Part shown: positions 1 to 9,771 of the stretch, in pieces
Position numbering within the stretch: the stretch's first letter is position 1
How the letters are laid out: the number at the start of each line of letters is the position of its first letter
NCBI GenBank assembly: GCA_905250115.1
Contig: CAJNOI010000113.1
Span: 175,084 to 239,083, forward strand
Length of the DNA: 64,000 nt
Source: Adineta steineri
Taxonomy: Eukaryota > Rotifera > Eurotatoria > Adinetida > Adinetidae
Direction of reading: 5' to 3'
Notes under the pieces: model-generated
The model's database searches: none
Told to the model about the DNA's origin: nothing
Seen by the model: the letters and a program-made list of their open reading frames with translations, nothing else
Made by a program: the position numbers and the translations under genes

Positions 1-1276
1 ATATAAAATATTCTGTGGTTATATTAATAAAATCTCTTTTTTTGCCACATTCCTATATTTATATGTCAATAATTCAATTTACCACTGAAAAATATAAATA
101 GCCTATACTTTTTTCTTTTGTCATGAATGATAGAAGAGAAAACATTAACGTAATATTTTATTTTCGCAAACTATTCTTCTTTTTGAAGATACTTTGTTTG
201 GTAACAAGCCAATCATCACCATATGTTGCCAAAGGGTTCTTTATTCATGTTTATGATCATCTACAAAAAATAGTGTTTGAAGCAGAGAATACATGACAAT
301 AACTAAAGAGATCTACTATTGCTAAATAATTTTCAAGATTTCATATTTCATGATATACCAAAAATAAATGAGAATATAACAGTATTTTGAAAATACAATA
401 TACCTGTTCATTTGCTCCGATGTTATTTGAAAAGCTGCAAAGTAAATTATTATTACACTAAAATTATGTACATGTCTCTCATTTTATCTGAATATATATG
501 TATGTCGATATTATTATTAGCTCAAAAAACGAGATTTCTATTTAAATCTCTTTTTCTTGTTGCTTTGTTTTGTTTGCATCATAAAAGTCTATAGAATTTT
601 TACAATTATTATCTATTCTTTGTGACACGCGAGAATAATACATAGTCTAGCAATTATGATATAATTAGATTTTCTATAATCCATATCATGATTGCTGAAA
701 GTTCAGAATAATTATAGTCTGTATTGAGCTTTTGCTAAACATAATCCTGTTTAGTTAACACTATTCCATTTTGTAAAATATTTTCAAGTATATTATTATT
801 GATGCAACTGAGCAAGATATATTGGAAGTTGCAAAAAATAATATACGCAATAATTACCTATCTTGAAGTAAATTTTTTTTTATATTTTTATGGTTAAATA
901 GTTCGCAATGCATTAGTAGTGAATGACATAAATATAGTTCGATAACAAAAAGTATTATTGAAACTTGTCAATGTAAATATTCAGTTATCGATAACATTTT
1001 ACTCTTCTGCTTGTTCGATTGAGCGCCAATTACTGCCTAATTGTCTGTTTTTTCCTTGCTAGGAAACTAAGAATCATGAAAATTACAACTTTTTCAACGA
1101 AATATGTTCGTTTCATAGAGATATTCATAAAATTTAGGTGAGAAAAATACTCTTGTACTAAATAAATGAAGCAGCCATTGTTTTTTTTAATTTTCACATA
1201 ATTTAAACCTTATTTAAATCTGGTCGTGCAACTATCTCGCCCTGATCATTAGAACTATATAATATAGCTTCACCAT
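1..1276. other. AT-rich intergenic stretch, no gene seen
   Basis: Only short open frames (up to 60 codons) without recognisable composition or homology. No hairpin, tandem array or coding remnant was recognised. Confidence 0.6.
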
Positions 1277-1348
1277 GGGGATATAGCTCAGTGGTAGAGC
1301 ATTCGACTGCAGATCGAGAGGTCCCTGGTTCAATCCCGGGTGTCCCCT
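1277..1348 (+). tRNA. tRNA-Cys (anticodon GCA)
   Basis: A 72-nt cloverleaf can be folded by eye. The acceptor stem GGGGATA (1277-1283) pairs with TGTCCCC (1341-1347) with one G-U pair, and T1348 is the discriminator base. The anticodon stem TTCGA/TCGAG encloses the loop CTGCAGA, giving anticodon GCA at 1309-1311, which decodes UGC/UGU cysteine codons. The internal A box is near 1283-1293 and the B box GGTTCAATCCC is at 1327-1337. A run of eight T (1352-1359) follows as the RNA polymerase III terminator. There is no intron and CCA is not encoded, as expected for a eukaryotic nuclear tRNA gene. It looks intact. Confidence 0.96.
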
Positions 1349-1351
1349 ATC

Positions 1352-1359
1352 TTTTTTTT
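1352..1359 (+). terminator. RNA polymerase III T-run terminator
   Basis: Eight consecutive T residues start four bases after the tRNA-Cys discriminator base, the usual pol III stop signal. Confidence 0.85.
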
Positions 1360-2364
1360 ATTATTTATACGTTAGCATAAGCTTTTTTCAGAATACGAAT
1401 AGATGAATCAATGTGGTTACAGACATTAGTGGTATCTATCCCGTTTAAAACGTCATCTTTCGTTTATCTAATCTCTACAGGTTCAAAAATAAGTTGTTTG
1501 TGAATCATTGGTTATACAACAGTTTTTTATAAAATTTTTAATGGATTTGAACATGAACATATATTCTTCTCTACCATTTATAGTCTGTTCTAGATGCACA
1601 ATTGGACTTCACATTGAACGGTAGTTTCTGTTTCTCGATAAAAAATCATAGTAACCCAGGAAAAAAAATAGTGTTTTTGGTCTAGAATTAAGGTTAAAAT
1701 GCGTATTTCTATATTATATTCCAAAGTTTGTCTCTCCAGACGAAATGAAGAAGTGTTCAAGGTAGGGAGTTTAATTCTGTATCGATTAATCATCTCGATA
1801 TGTTTCAAAAAATCATGTAGTTGTACACGACAGATCGTCAGGAAATGGATTATCAAGACAAATAGGACTGATGACTCGAAATAGTCTTGGCTACACGTTA
1901 TCATTAATTTTTATTAATAGTTTTAATATCAATATATTCAACTTGTAATATTATTACTATGGATTTAATTGTATTTTTTTATTCTGTATGAATTTCTTTG
2001 CACATCTCTGTTTATGTCTGTATGGGAAGAGCCAAACGGGCGAGTACAATTATCTACTCATAAACACTTCATCACTGCTACTTGTAGATCGTGTTTCAGA
2101 AAAAGACAAAATCATTTTAGTTCTTTTCAACAAGTTGGATAAACAAAATAAAAATTCATCTAAAAACTAAATCATCATTATTTATATTTTTTCTAAATTT
2201 TATTATTTGATCACAAAAAATTACAAGAAATATGATAAAGAAGAGCTTGGTTATACTTCATAAGTATATAATAAATAATAAATACACGTTTCAAGATAAA
2301 ATAAAATGTTATATAAAGTAATAATTTCAATGTAGAATAATGTTACATATATGATCGATAGACT
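1360..2364. other. AT-rich intergenic stretch, no gene seen
   Basis: Open frames of 60-104 codons occur on both strands but overlap one another and show no recognisable domain. I see nothing else here. Confidence 0.5.
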
Positions 2365-2493
2365 TTAGAGTTTGAGAAATTTCTGCACTCTAGCGTTGCC
2401 TGTATCAGCAACATACAAGTTCATTGATGAATCGAATGCAATACCTTTTGGTTGGTGAAGTTGTGTTGCACTACTACCAGAGATGCCAGTACC
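2365..2493 (-). pseudogene. Truncated NHL-repeat protein, C-terminal remnant
   Basis: On the minus strand one frame reads through a last NHL repeat to a TAA stop at 2365-2367. It contains QPKGIAFDSSMNLYVADTGN followed by ARVQKF, the classic NHL pattern (P.GIA.D..N.YVAD..N.R.QKF). The spacer GTGISGSSATQL before it is also typical of such propellers. Going upstream, the NHL similarity stops exactly where the inverted repeat at 2491-2580 begins, and no further blades are found beyond it. It is therefore a broken gene end, resembling the last blade of the intact NHL propeller at 10265-11155 but on the opposite strand. It could be a terminal exon of a gene whose other exons I missed, but no upstream NHL exon is visible. 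Confidence 0.7.
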
Positions 2494-2580
2494 ATCTTGA
2501 GGGTGGATGGGTGTGCGTGTGGAGTGCAGGTCTAAGTCTGGGTATTCTTTTTATGCCACACCCAACACCCTCAAGATGGT
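2491..2580. repeat. Long hairpin / inverted-repeat element (copy 1)
   Basis: The 15-bp arms 2491-2505 and 2566-2580 (ACCATCTTGAGGGTG and its exact complement) are perfect. The stem continues after a short mismatch with GGGTGTG (2509-2515) against CACACCC (2557-2563), leaving a loop of about 41 nt. The left arm abuts the NHL remnant. It may be a small non-autonomous mobile element. No clear target-site duplication was found. Confidence 0.75.
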
Positions 2581-3601
2581 TTATATTAAATCTATTCGTG
2601 GAATATGTTCTAATAATTGTATATCTAATTGTGTTATTTACGATTGAAACATTATATTTTATATGAAGTATTGAACAGATGACGTTAATAATGTTTGATT
2701 AACTGTTTTCTCAATATTGACTGTAAACCTTTTGAGTTTCGCCGAGGTATAAATACGCTTCTAGGTTATTTTTTAATTATTTGGAAAACTTTTCACTTCA
2801 TCAAATCCTATAAGAAGCTTTTCTTTCACTTTTTAACAGCAGAAGTTCGTAATCCACTGTTAATTTATAAAATGCAGAATAATATTTTGTTCTATCACCC
2901 TCACTTTCATCTTAAAAATATCAGAATTGTTTTGATAGATATATATGATATGTGTCACGACTGAAATATATTTTTATATATTAGCATATGAAAATAAATT
3001 ACTAATATTTTTTTTCATACTGAAATGTTATTTCTCTGTAAAAAAAGAATCACAATCATAATTAATCATCTCTCCTAAAAATTTTGATTCTTGTACTAAA
3101 AAAATAGTTGGAGCACAAAGGTTTTTAATGATTTATATGACATGTTTTTAATTTGTTGAACAATTTACGAATTATTTGTCTTTACTAAATTTTTATTTTC
3201 TAAATAGACTTAAATTTATTATTTATTTGAAATATTTACACATAATATTAAATCTTTCATTCATATGTCTAGGAAAGAATCCTAATATTCCAGGCATATT
3301 CTAATCTGGATGCATTCTGGATAATCGCTTGAGAAATGCTCTGTTTACATATTTTCTTATATTAAATAAAAAATAATTAATACAAATCTTTTATGGAGAA
3401 AAATAAATAATCTGATTTAAGCAAAATATGTCACACCCAATCTTTCACATTAAAGATTTTCATCAATATACGACTAAAATAGATGTACTATTTGCTTGTC
3501 TCGGACATTTGTTAAAAGAAGATTATATTTTCCATTTTGATAATGCTAATGAAGAATTATCTAAAATATAAAGATGTTTATAAATTTCATTTGCTTCAAC
3601 A
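2581..3601. other. AT-rich intergenic stretch, no gene seen
   Basis: One 89-codon open frame (2695-2964) shows no recognisable features. Nothing else is supported; the promoter of the GPCR gene at 3602 should lie at the right end. Confidence 0.5.
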
Positions 3602-4764
3602 ATGAATAACGAGACGACTCTCACAGCAGGTTTTGTATTACCTTTACTTACAGTCATTCATGGTTCAATAGCTAGTATAATGTCAACTATTGTCTTCTTT
3701 ATTATTATCTATCATCAACATAATAATCGAATAAAACAAGAAGAAAGAATTACTTTGATCTTATGTGCTAATATTTATCTTTGTATTTTTCTTTGTTCAA
3801 CTATGTTAATTCTACTAAATATTCAAACATTGTTAGGTGATCTTTATGATCTAAATTTTGATTCTACACAATGTATATATTCTGGATATCTTAATCTTAT
3901 TTTTATTTATACTTTATATTATGGATTCGTTACTCAAGTACGTATAAATAATACGTGAAGTTATTCTATAAATCCTAAAAACACAGTTAATTATGACTAT
4001 TGATTTGTAAACTTGACTGTCGTGTAATATCAAATTGAGATGGTTTCTGAGGATCTTTGTATGAAATAGTTGTATGTAGAAAAGTTAGAATTACATTTAA
4101 TTCTATACTAACTTTAACAGATAATATATTTCGACTAATTTAGGCTTTATATCGACTTTGTCGGATTGTATATTCAACATACAGATGGTTTCAAATATAT
4201 TGGCTTTATATTATCGCAGTACCAGTTCAACTTATTAGTGCTTGTTTAATTATGTGTCCACTCTTTTTCCATCACGATATCATTTATATACCTGATTTAT
4301 ATCAGTGTTTTATACCAAATCACAATATTCTCGGCACTGTGTGGATAATAGTTTTTATGTATGGATTGCCTATTTTTTGTTTATTAATTATTTATATTCA
4401 TATAACGATACATATTCGTCAACAACCAACTAATCAGACGATAGCTGTCAAACGTCGACAAGCGCGAGATTTTGTTGTTATTCGACGCATTATTATTCTT
4501 AATAGTATATTATTTACTCTTGGAGTACCGGGCATGATTCTGCTGATCATCAATTATGTTACAGGAAATGAACTAACTCTCAATTATCGTGTTACATGGT
4601 TTTCATTTGAACTATCTATGATACTACTAAGTATATTAATGATTATTATGACACCTCAATTGAAAGCTATTGTTATAGCAAAATGGAAACGAAATAGAGT
4701 GATACCTATAGCTGCTATTGTAGAAAATTCAGTGCAAACAAGAACAGCTGGTACTCTTCAATAA
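3602..4764 (+). CDS. Rhodopsin-type 7TM G-protein-coupled receptor
   Basis: Two exons, 3602-3937 and 4144-4764, join in phase (CAA|gtacgt...ttag|GCT) to give 318 residues. Seven hydrophobic segments follow in order: roughly residues 10-36, 50-72, 90-112, 129-153, 170-197, 224-249 and 265-288. A Cys before TM3 (STQCIYSG) and one in the second extracellular loop (LYQCFIP) could form the conserved disulfide. The cytoplasmic end of TM3 reads QALYRLCRIVY, so the DRY motif is replaced by a LYRLCR-like sequence. The N-terminus has an Asn-glycosylation site (NNETT). There is no signal peptide and the ligand cannot be predicted. A decayed receptor-like tail lies just downstream (4958-5307), suggesting local duplication. 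Confidence 0.85.
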
Positions 4765-4957
4765 CTCCAAGGACTTTTATAATGAACACATTCAAATGTT
4801 TTTTGACATTTTTTTCCTCAAAATAATTATGATTGTATTGAACAAGTAGTATTTATTGTTTCTATCACAACATTTCAACTGATTTAATACAAAATAAAAT
4901 AATCTCTAACTTTATTAATTAAACTGTTATGTTAGCAAATATATACCGATAACATCA

Positions 4958-5307
4958 TTGCGTATGCTTCTATTACAAAGAAGCATTTATATTGTGCTTA
5001 ATTTATCAGCCGGTGTAACGTATTTGTCAGCAATAATGCCACTTTCTTATAAAATAGCATCGCTCTTTTTCTTAATTATCGATATCACTGAAATATTAAC
5101 TTATACTTCTAATAGTTCGAGTTTTATTATATATATATGATTGGTAATCGGTGTTATAGAGAAGAAACTATGGTAATTCTACGCACACTCTTTCGTATGA
5201 AGCAACCTGTTAACAATCGTGTTGGAACTCAATCAACAACAAATAGAGATGATTTTCAAACAGCTGTTATTATAGCATGTATTCCATTAAACAATACTGT
5301 TCAATAA
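4958..5307 (+). pseudogene. Decayed GPCR C-terminal fragment
   Basis: The frame 4958-5140 encodes two hydrophobic stretches (around GVTYLSAIMPLSYKIASLFF) that resemble TM6-loop-TM7. It ends in a stop. A second frame, shifted, starts at 5170 and ends with VIIACIPLNNTVQ and a TAA at 5305-5307, similar in style to the tail of the receptor directly upstream. No TM1-TM5 is present. A frameshift plus missing front half suggests a relic of a duplicated receptor. The similarity is weak and judged by eye. Confidence 0.4.
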
Positions 5308-6054
5308 ACATATGCACAATCAACTTTTCAATATCAATAATCCAAAGATTGTTTTATTCATATAAATAAAATCTATTCTACTAAACTATTTAACAATTTG
5401 AAATAAAAGGTTCTCTTAGGATTCGACTTCGTTAAATATAGCATAATCTACTTTAACCTTTGGTATATTCTATCAAGTGGATAGTCTTTTTTAGAGACTA
5501 GATATAATTTAGAAAAGCATAATTATGAGAGCTCGAAACATAATTAATAGAGCATATAAAAGATTGAGTATCAAAAGAATAGAAAATATTTAAAAGAGAA
5601 GAGTTAAAAATAAAGTTATGAATGCATAAATCATTCATTCAACCATTATAATGATGATTAAAATGTATGTTAATATATCCTAAAGCATATAATAAATGAA
5701 AGAAATTTTTTTTTAAATATTTTATTATTGCTCATACTGTTAAATACGAAGTGACATAGTTATTAATAATATATTCTGTTAAAGATGATATATGAAAAAA
5801 AAATTTTGACCTAGATTAAAATGTCCTTATAACAAATCTTGACTTCGTCTCCCATGAAAAAAACCCTGCACACATCCATGATACTTTGTCAAATTATGTA
5901 GACTTGCAAATATTATATAAAATCATTGTTCGCTTTTTTAAGTTGTGTTTATTTATCAAAAAATTTTAGTAAAAAGAAAAACGACTATACAATACAACAT
6001 ACATATATGAATATTGAGAATGTGAATTAAGTCAATAATAATATGTCATAGTTA
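5308..6054. other. AT-rich intergenic stretch, no gene seen
   Basis: No open frame of note. It separates the plus-strand GPCR pair from the minus-strand receptor and is their shared 3' flank. Confidence 0.5.
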
Positions 6055-7050
6055 TTAATTATGCTGTAATACTTGTGGAGAAACTTTGTTTATTATATGT
6101 TGAATTCTCACCATTTTTTTCATTTTTATCCAAATTTCTTTTGATGATCCAAGACATATGAATGGCATCAATACGGGAATAAAACAAGCAAAAAAATATA
6201 TAAATATTTCAAATTCACCAGTTGCACCATACGGTAAACCAAATATCAAACCAAGATACATACTCATTAGAGGAATATTAAATAAAAGATATAGTAGTGA
6301 ACATGATACTACTTGTATAATCATTCTTCGATATTTAAACCATTGTATTTGTTGACGAAGACGTTGTTTTTGTCTGATAACACGAATAACTAATAAAATA
6401 TTGAAAATTATGATTAAAATTGATGGCAATATACCGTTTACGAATGTATCATATATATTAAGACCAAATATTCCTAAGTAACATGGACCATAGCACCAAT
6501 ATTCTGTATAATATGGTGTACTGTCACAAGATACAAAGAAAACACAGACAATATAAAAAATACAAGCATATGAAATAATGCTTATTAATGGAATATAATG
6601 AATACAAATACGTTTTTTCTGAGTATTAAGCCATTGATGATGAAATATAATAATATGTCTTTCAATTGAAGTCCATGCCATTAACATACCCAATAGATTA
6701 TAAGCAGTTGCACCTACAAACCACCAAATATAACAATTTATTGCTGTTTGTGGCCAGACATAGCCAAGACGAAGATAAGTAAGATAATTAGAAATATCTG
6801 TAGCTTGTGAGAAGAGTCCAACAATAAGAATAACAATAATAACATGATTATTGAGTAATTGACGTAATGTCCGATCGAAACAAAGATTATAGAGTAAAAA
6901 AATAGAACAGAAAATAGATGGAATCTCCAAAAAAACAAGAATCCAAAAACGAGCTGTTGCTGATACGGATGTTTGTAAATTTGAATCCGATGTTGTGCAA
7001 TTGTCTTCAATATCATTAATAGAACTATCATTATAAACAATATCAGCCAT
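6055..7050 (-). CDS. Rhodopsin-type 7TM G-protein-coupled receptor
   Basis: A single uninterrupted frame of 331 residues starting with ATG at 7048-7050. The N-terminal tail (about 32 residues) has Asn-glycosylation sites NDS and NCT. Seven hydrophobic helices follow. At the end of TM3, WTSIERHIIIFH has an ERH triplet in the place of the E/DRY motif. Cysteines before TM3 (AINCYIWW) and in loop 2 (VSCDSTPYYTEYWCYGPC) can make the usual disulfide. TM6 contains LLYLLFNIP and TM7 ends in IPVLMPFICLGS, a weak NPxxY equivalent. No intron is needed. It differs clearly from the receptor at 3602, so the two are not recent copies. The ligand is unknown. Confidence 0.87.
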   Translation of the reverse strand: MADIVYNDSSINDIEDNCTTSDSNLQTSVSATARFWILVFLEIPSIFCSIFLLYNLCFDRTLRQLLNNHVIIVILIVGLFSQATDISNYLTYLRLGYVWPQTAINCYIWWFVGATAYNLLGMLMAWTSIERHIIIFHHQWLNTQKKRICIHYIPLISIISYACIFYIVCVFFVSCDSTPYYTEYWCYGPCYLGIFGLNIYDTFVNGILPSILIIIFNILLVIRVIRQKQRLRQQIQWFKYRRMIIQVVSCSLLYLLFNIPLMSMYLGLIFGLPYGATGEFEIFIYFFACFIPVLMPFICLGSSKEIWIKMKKMVRIQHIINKVSPQVLQHN

Positions 7051-7503
7051 GAGCTACGGATGTATCAATGAATAAAATTAAGAATAACGGACGTTATGTC
7101 AATCGTGTTTTAATCTTCTCACAGGATTTTATATTCTCGAATGTAGAATATACGACTAAATGTCACGGTAAATTTATTGTATAAAAGAAAAAACAAGAAA
7201 CTATCATTAGTTGTCTATAAAAGAATAAAAACTTTTTCCATCATTTCATTATCTAGTCATAAGTTAAATAATTAAAATAAATTGCATTGTCAAAGTATAC
7301 AATAACGATAGACATTTTTTTGTATAATATGTCGCTTATAAAAATTTAAAAAAAGGAAAAGCTTGAAATTTATATATATAATGTTGGGCCAATGCGTTTT
7401 TTTATACGAGGTCAAAAGAGTATCGAATATAATATAAACTGTCGCAACCTTTTAAACGAAGAGGTGAGGCATAATAAGTCTGAATCATTAGTGTGTTTAG
7501 CAG

Positions 7504-7537
7504 GATGTGGGTGTGAGATGGAAAGAACACCCACATC
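7504..7537. repeat. Hairpin element (copy 2)
   Basis: GATGTGGGTGT (7504-7514) and its exact complement ACACCCACATC (7527-7537) form an 11-bp stem with a 12-nt loop. It is flanked on the right by ATCCTCAAGAT, which resembles the CCTCAAGATGG end of the hairpin at 2491-2580, so the two may be relatives. Confidence 0.55.
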
Positions 7538-8442
7538 TATCCTCAAGATCATTGAAGGAAAATGTTTTCAATCTGTTTTATTGTCAATTAACATAAGTTT
7601 TTATTTTTTATCTTTATTTAGTATATAACTCATAAATACTCCCTTTTTTTAACAAATAAATAAGTACAACAGAATTTCGTATTTAAATAAATATTCTTTA
7701 CATCAGAATTTGCTTTTGCGACAGATTCAAACTAACGCTAACTTTTGCCCAGAAGAAACGATAAAATATAAAAGTAAAAAATAATAATAACAAGTTTAGC
7801 AGCAAAAGTCGTATATCACAATTTTACTTTTCTTAAATTCTTTTATAACGATAAAAAGACAACAAAATCCATGTGGTTTCAAAAAAAACAAGAATCCATT
7901 TTATCTACTTAAAATTCAAAAATAATTAATCAAGATGCAGAACACTAAGTTGGTAATCGATGTGATACTGTTGAAACTGTGACCACCATCAACACTGCCA
8001 ATATTCCTTATATCTATGCTTCCATTTTATCACGAATGAACTCTTTTTGAAAACATCATTTTACTAAAAAATCAAATTCTTCAGGATATGAAAAAAACTA
8101 TATCTAAACGATTCTCAATTCTGTTTGATTAAAGATATTTGAATATGATCATTAGGTTTAATGTTCATATTTACATATTTGTGTTGAAATTAATACAAAT
8201 GATTTTTGTATTATTTTTAATTTTAATAAACGATTCTATTTATCATACGATTTATTAATCGCCTATATAACAATATTTCAGTTACAAAAGAAGAAGTTTT
8301 TTCTAAATGAAGATGACATTAGTTTTGACGATAATAGAATATTTTTATTTAAATTGTGATATAAATACCTTTGTTGAATGAACAGAGAATTCATTTAATG
8401 AAGTTTTAAAACCAAGTTAGAGTATGAAATGAATATAATATT

Positions 8443-8486
8443 CACACTCTCAAGATGTTTGACAACATTTTTTTATCTTGGGTGTC
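8443..8486. repeat. Imperfect hairpin (possible copy 3)
   Basis: CACACTCTCAAGAT near 8443-8456 pairs imperfectly with ATCTTGGGTGTC near 8475-8486 across a short AT-rich loop. It shares the CTCAAGAT word with the other two hairpins. The signal is weak. Confidence 0.35.
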
Positions 8487-9771
8487 TAGTTAAAATAAAA
8501 AACGGAAAGCTCTCTGTATATTTCTTCCTCTTAAATAGCTACATAGAAAAACAACATCAATAAATCTATTCAGATTGTAAAAACCAACAATTTTAGAGTT
8601 CATTCAAGATAATACATTACTAGACTTTCTGAATATTCAATATAATCAACTTAAGTTTATGATTAAACACTTATTTGTATATTAAGATAACTATTAACAT
8701 TATTTCCCAAAGTAACAAATCTTTTAGCGTTTTTTTCTATCCATGTAAACAGTTATAATAATTCGAACAATTACAAATACTTCTGTTTATTGTAAAAAAA
8801 ACTACTACACAATAACGGATATATTGATTGACCTAATACTTTGTACTTTTTCTATCGTTACAATTGTTTTCAGATATGTTATCGTATAGTTACCAAAAGA
8901 ATAACGAAAACAAATACAAATAAAATAACGGTAAAAGACAAATGAGAAAATAAAATTTGATAAATAATGAAATGGCAAAGTAAATACATTGATGACGCTA
9001 CAAATTGTATGAACGATCTATTGATTCTATTGTCATATTGTCCGAAACTATTTTCTCTCGGTCTTTCGTTTATTCAACCTCCGATCACAACGGAAACAAC
9101 ATCAAATATTAGTGTTTTAGAATTTTTTATAGTTATAACTAGGTCAATGATGAAAAAGCGGCTGGTCCACCATTGTAAATAAATCATATCATGGACAAAG
9201 AAATACGGTGTCGTATATCGTACAGTACATCAGTATACGGACCGTATTGTTCAACCTGTGTATCTAATTTTTTTCATATATTAATGAATGTTCATCTGAT
9301 AGCATTTCAAATATATCTACTTAACAAACTGTATCATCAATTAGAATAATTAATAAATATAGATATTTTAAAAGTAGAGTAAAACGAGAACAAGAATAAA
9401 TTATAATATTTGTGAGTAAACAAACGAGAATCGAGGGGAGTTGTTATCGTATAAAATATTGGATTTCTATGATACTTCATGAAATTCAAATTTCAACGAA
9501 TATATTTATTCAATTTTCTAATTAAATGAAAGAACTGACAATGAACATTAATTGTATTGCGTAAAACTAGTATATATATATATTAGTTAAATTTTTAAAT
9601 CGATGAGTTGACAAATTTGTTCAAAGAATATTTAATGAATTTGTTTTGCTCTTTTTTTCATAATTAATTTATGTTGAAAAAACTAATATTTGAGTTTAGT
9701 AAATATAAGTAAAGAGAGAAATATATAGAAGATAAAATTGTTATTCTTATTTGCATTTTCTTCTAATAAAT

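Larger units (their letters stand above)
7051..9771. other. 2.7-kb intergenic region with two hairpin elements
   Basis: No supported gene. Open frames at 7392-7628 and 8967-9182 have no recognisable domain, and the first of them runs through the hairpin at 7504-7537. A second weaker inverted repeat is at 8443-8486. The 5' control region of the NHL-polycystin gene should lie at the right end. Confidence 0.5.

Noticed and set aside
7392-7628. 78-codon frame with several cysteines
   Set aside because: It runs through the hairpin at 7504-7537; composition outside the hairpin is not protein-like.
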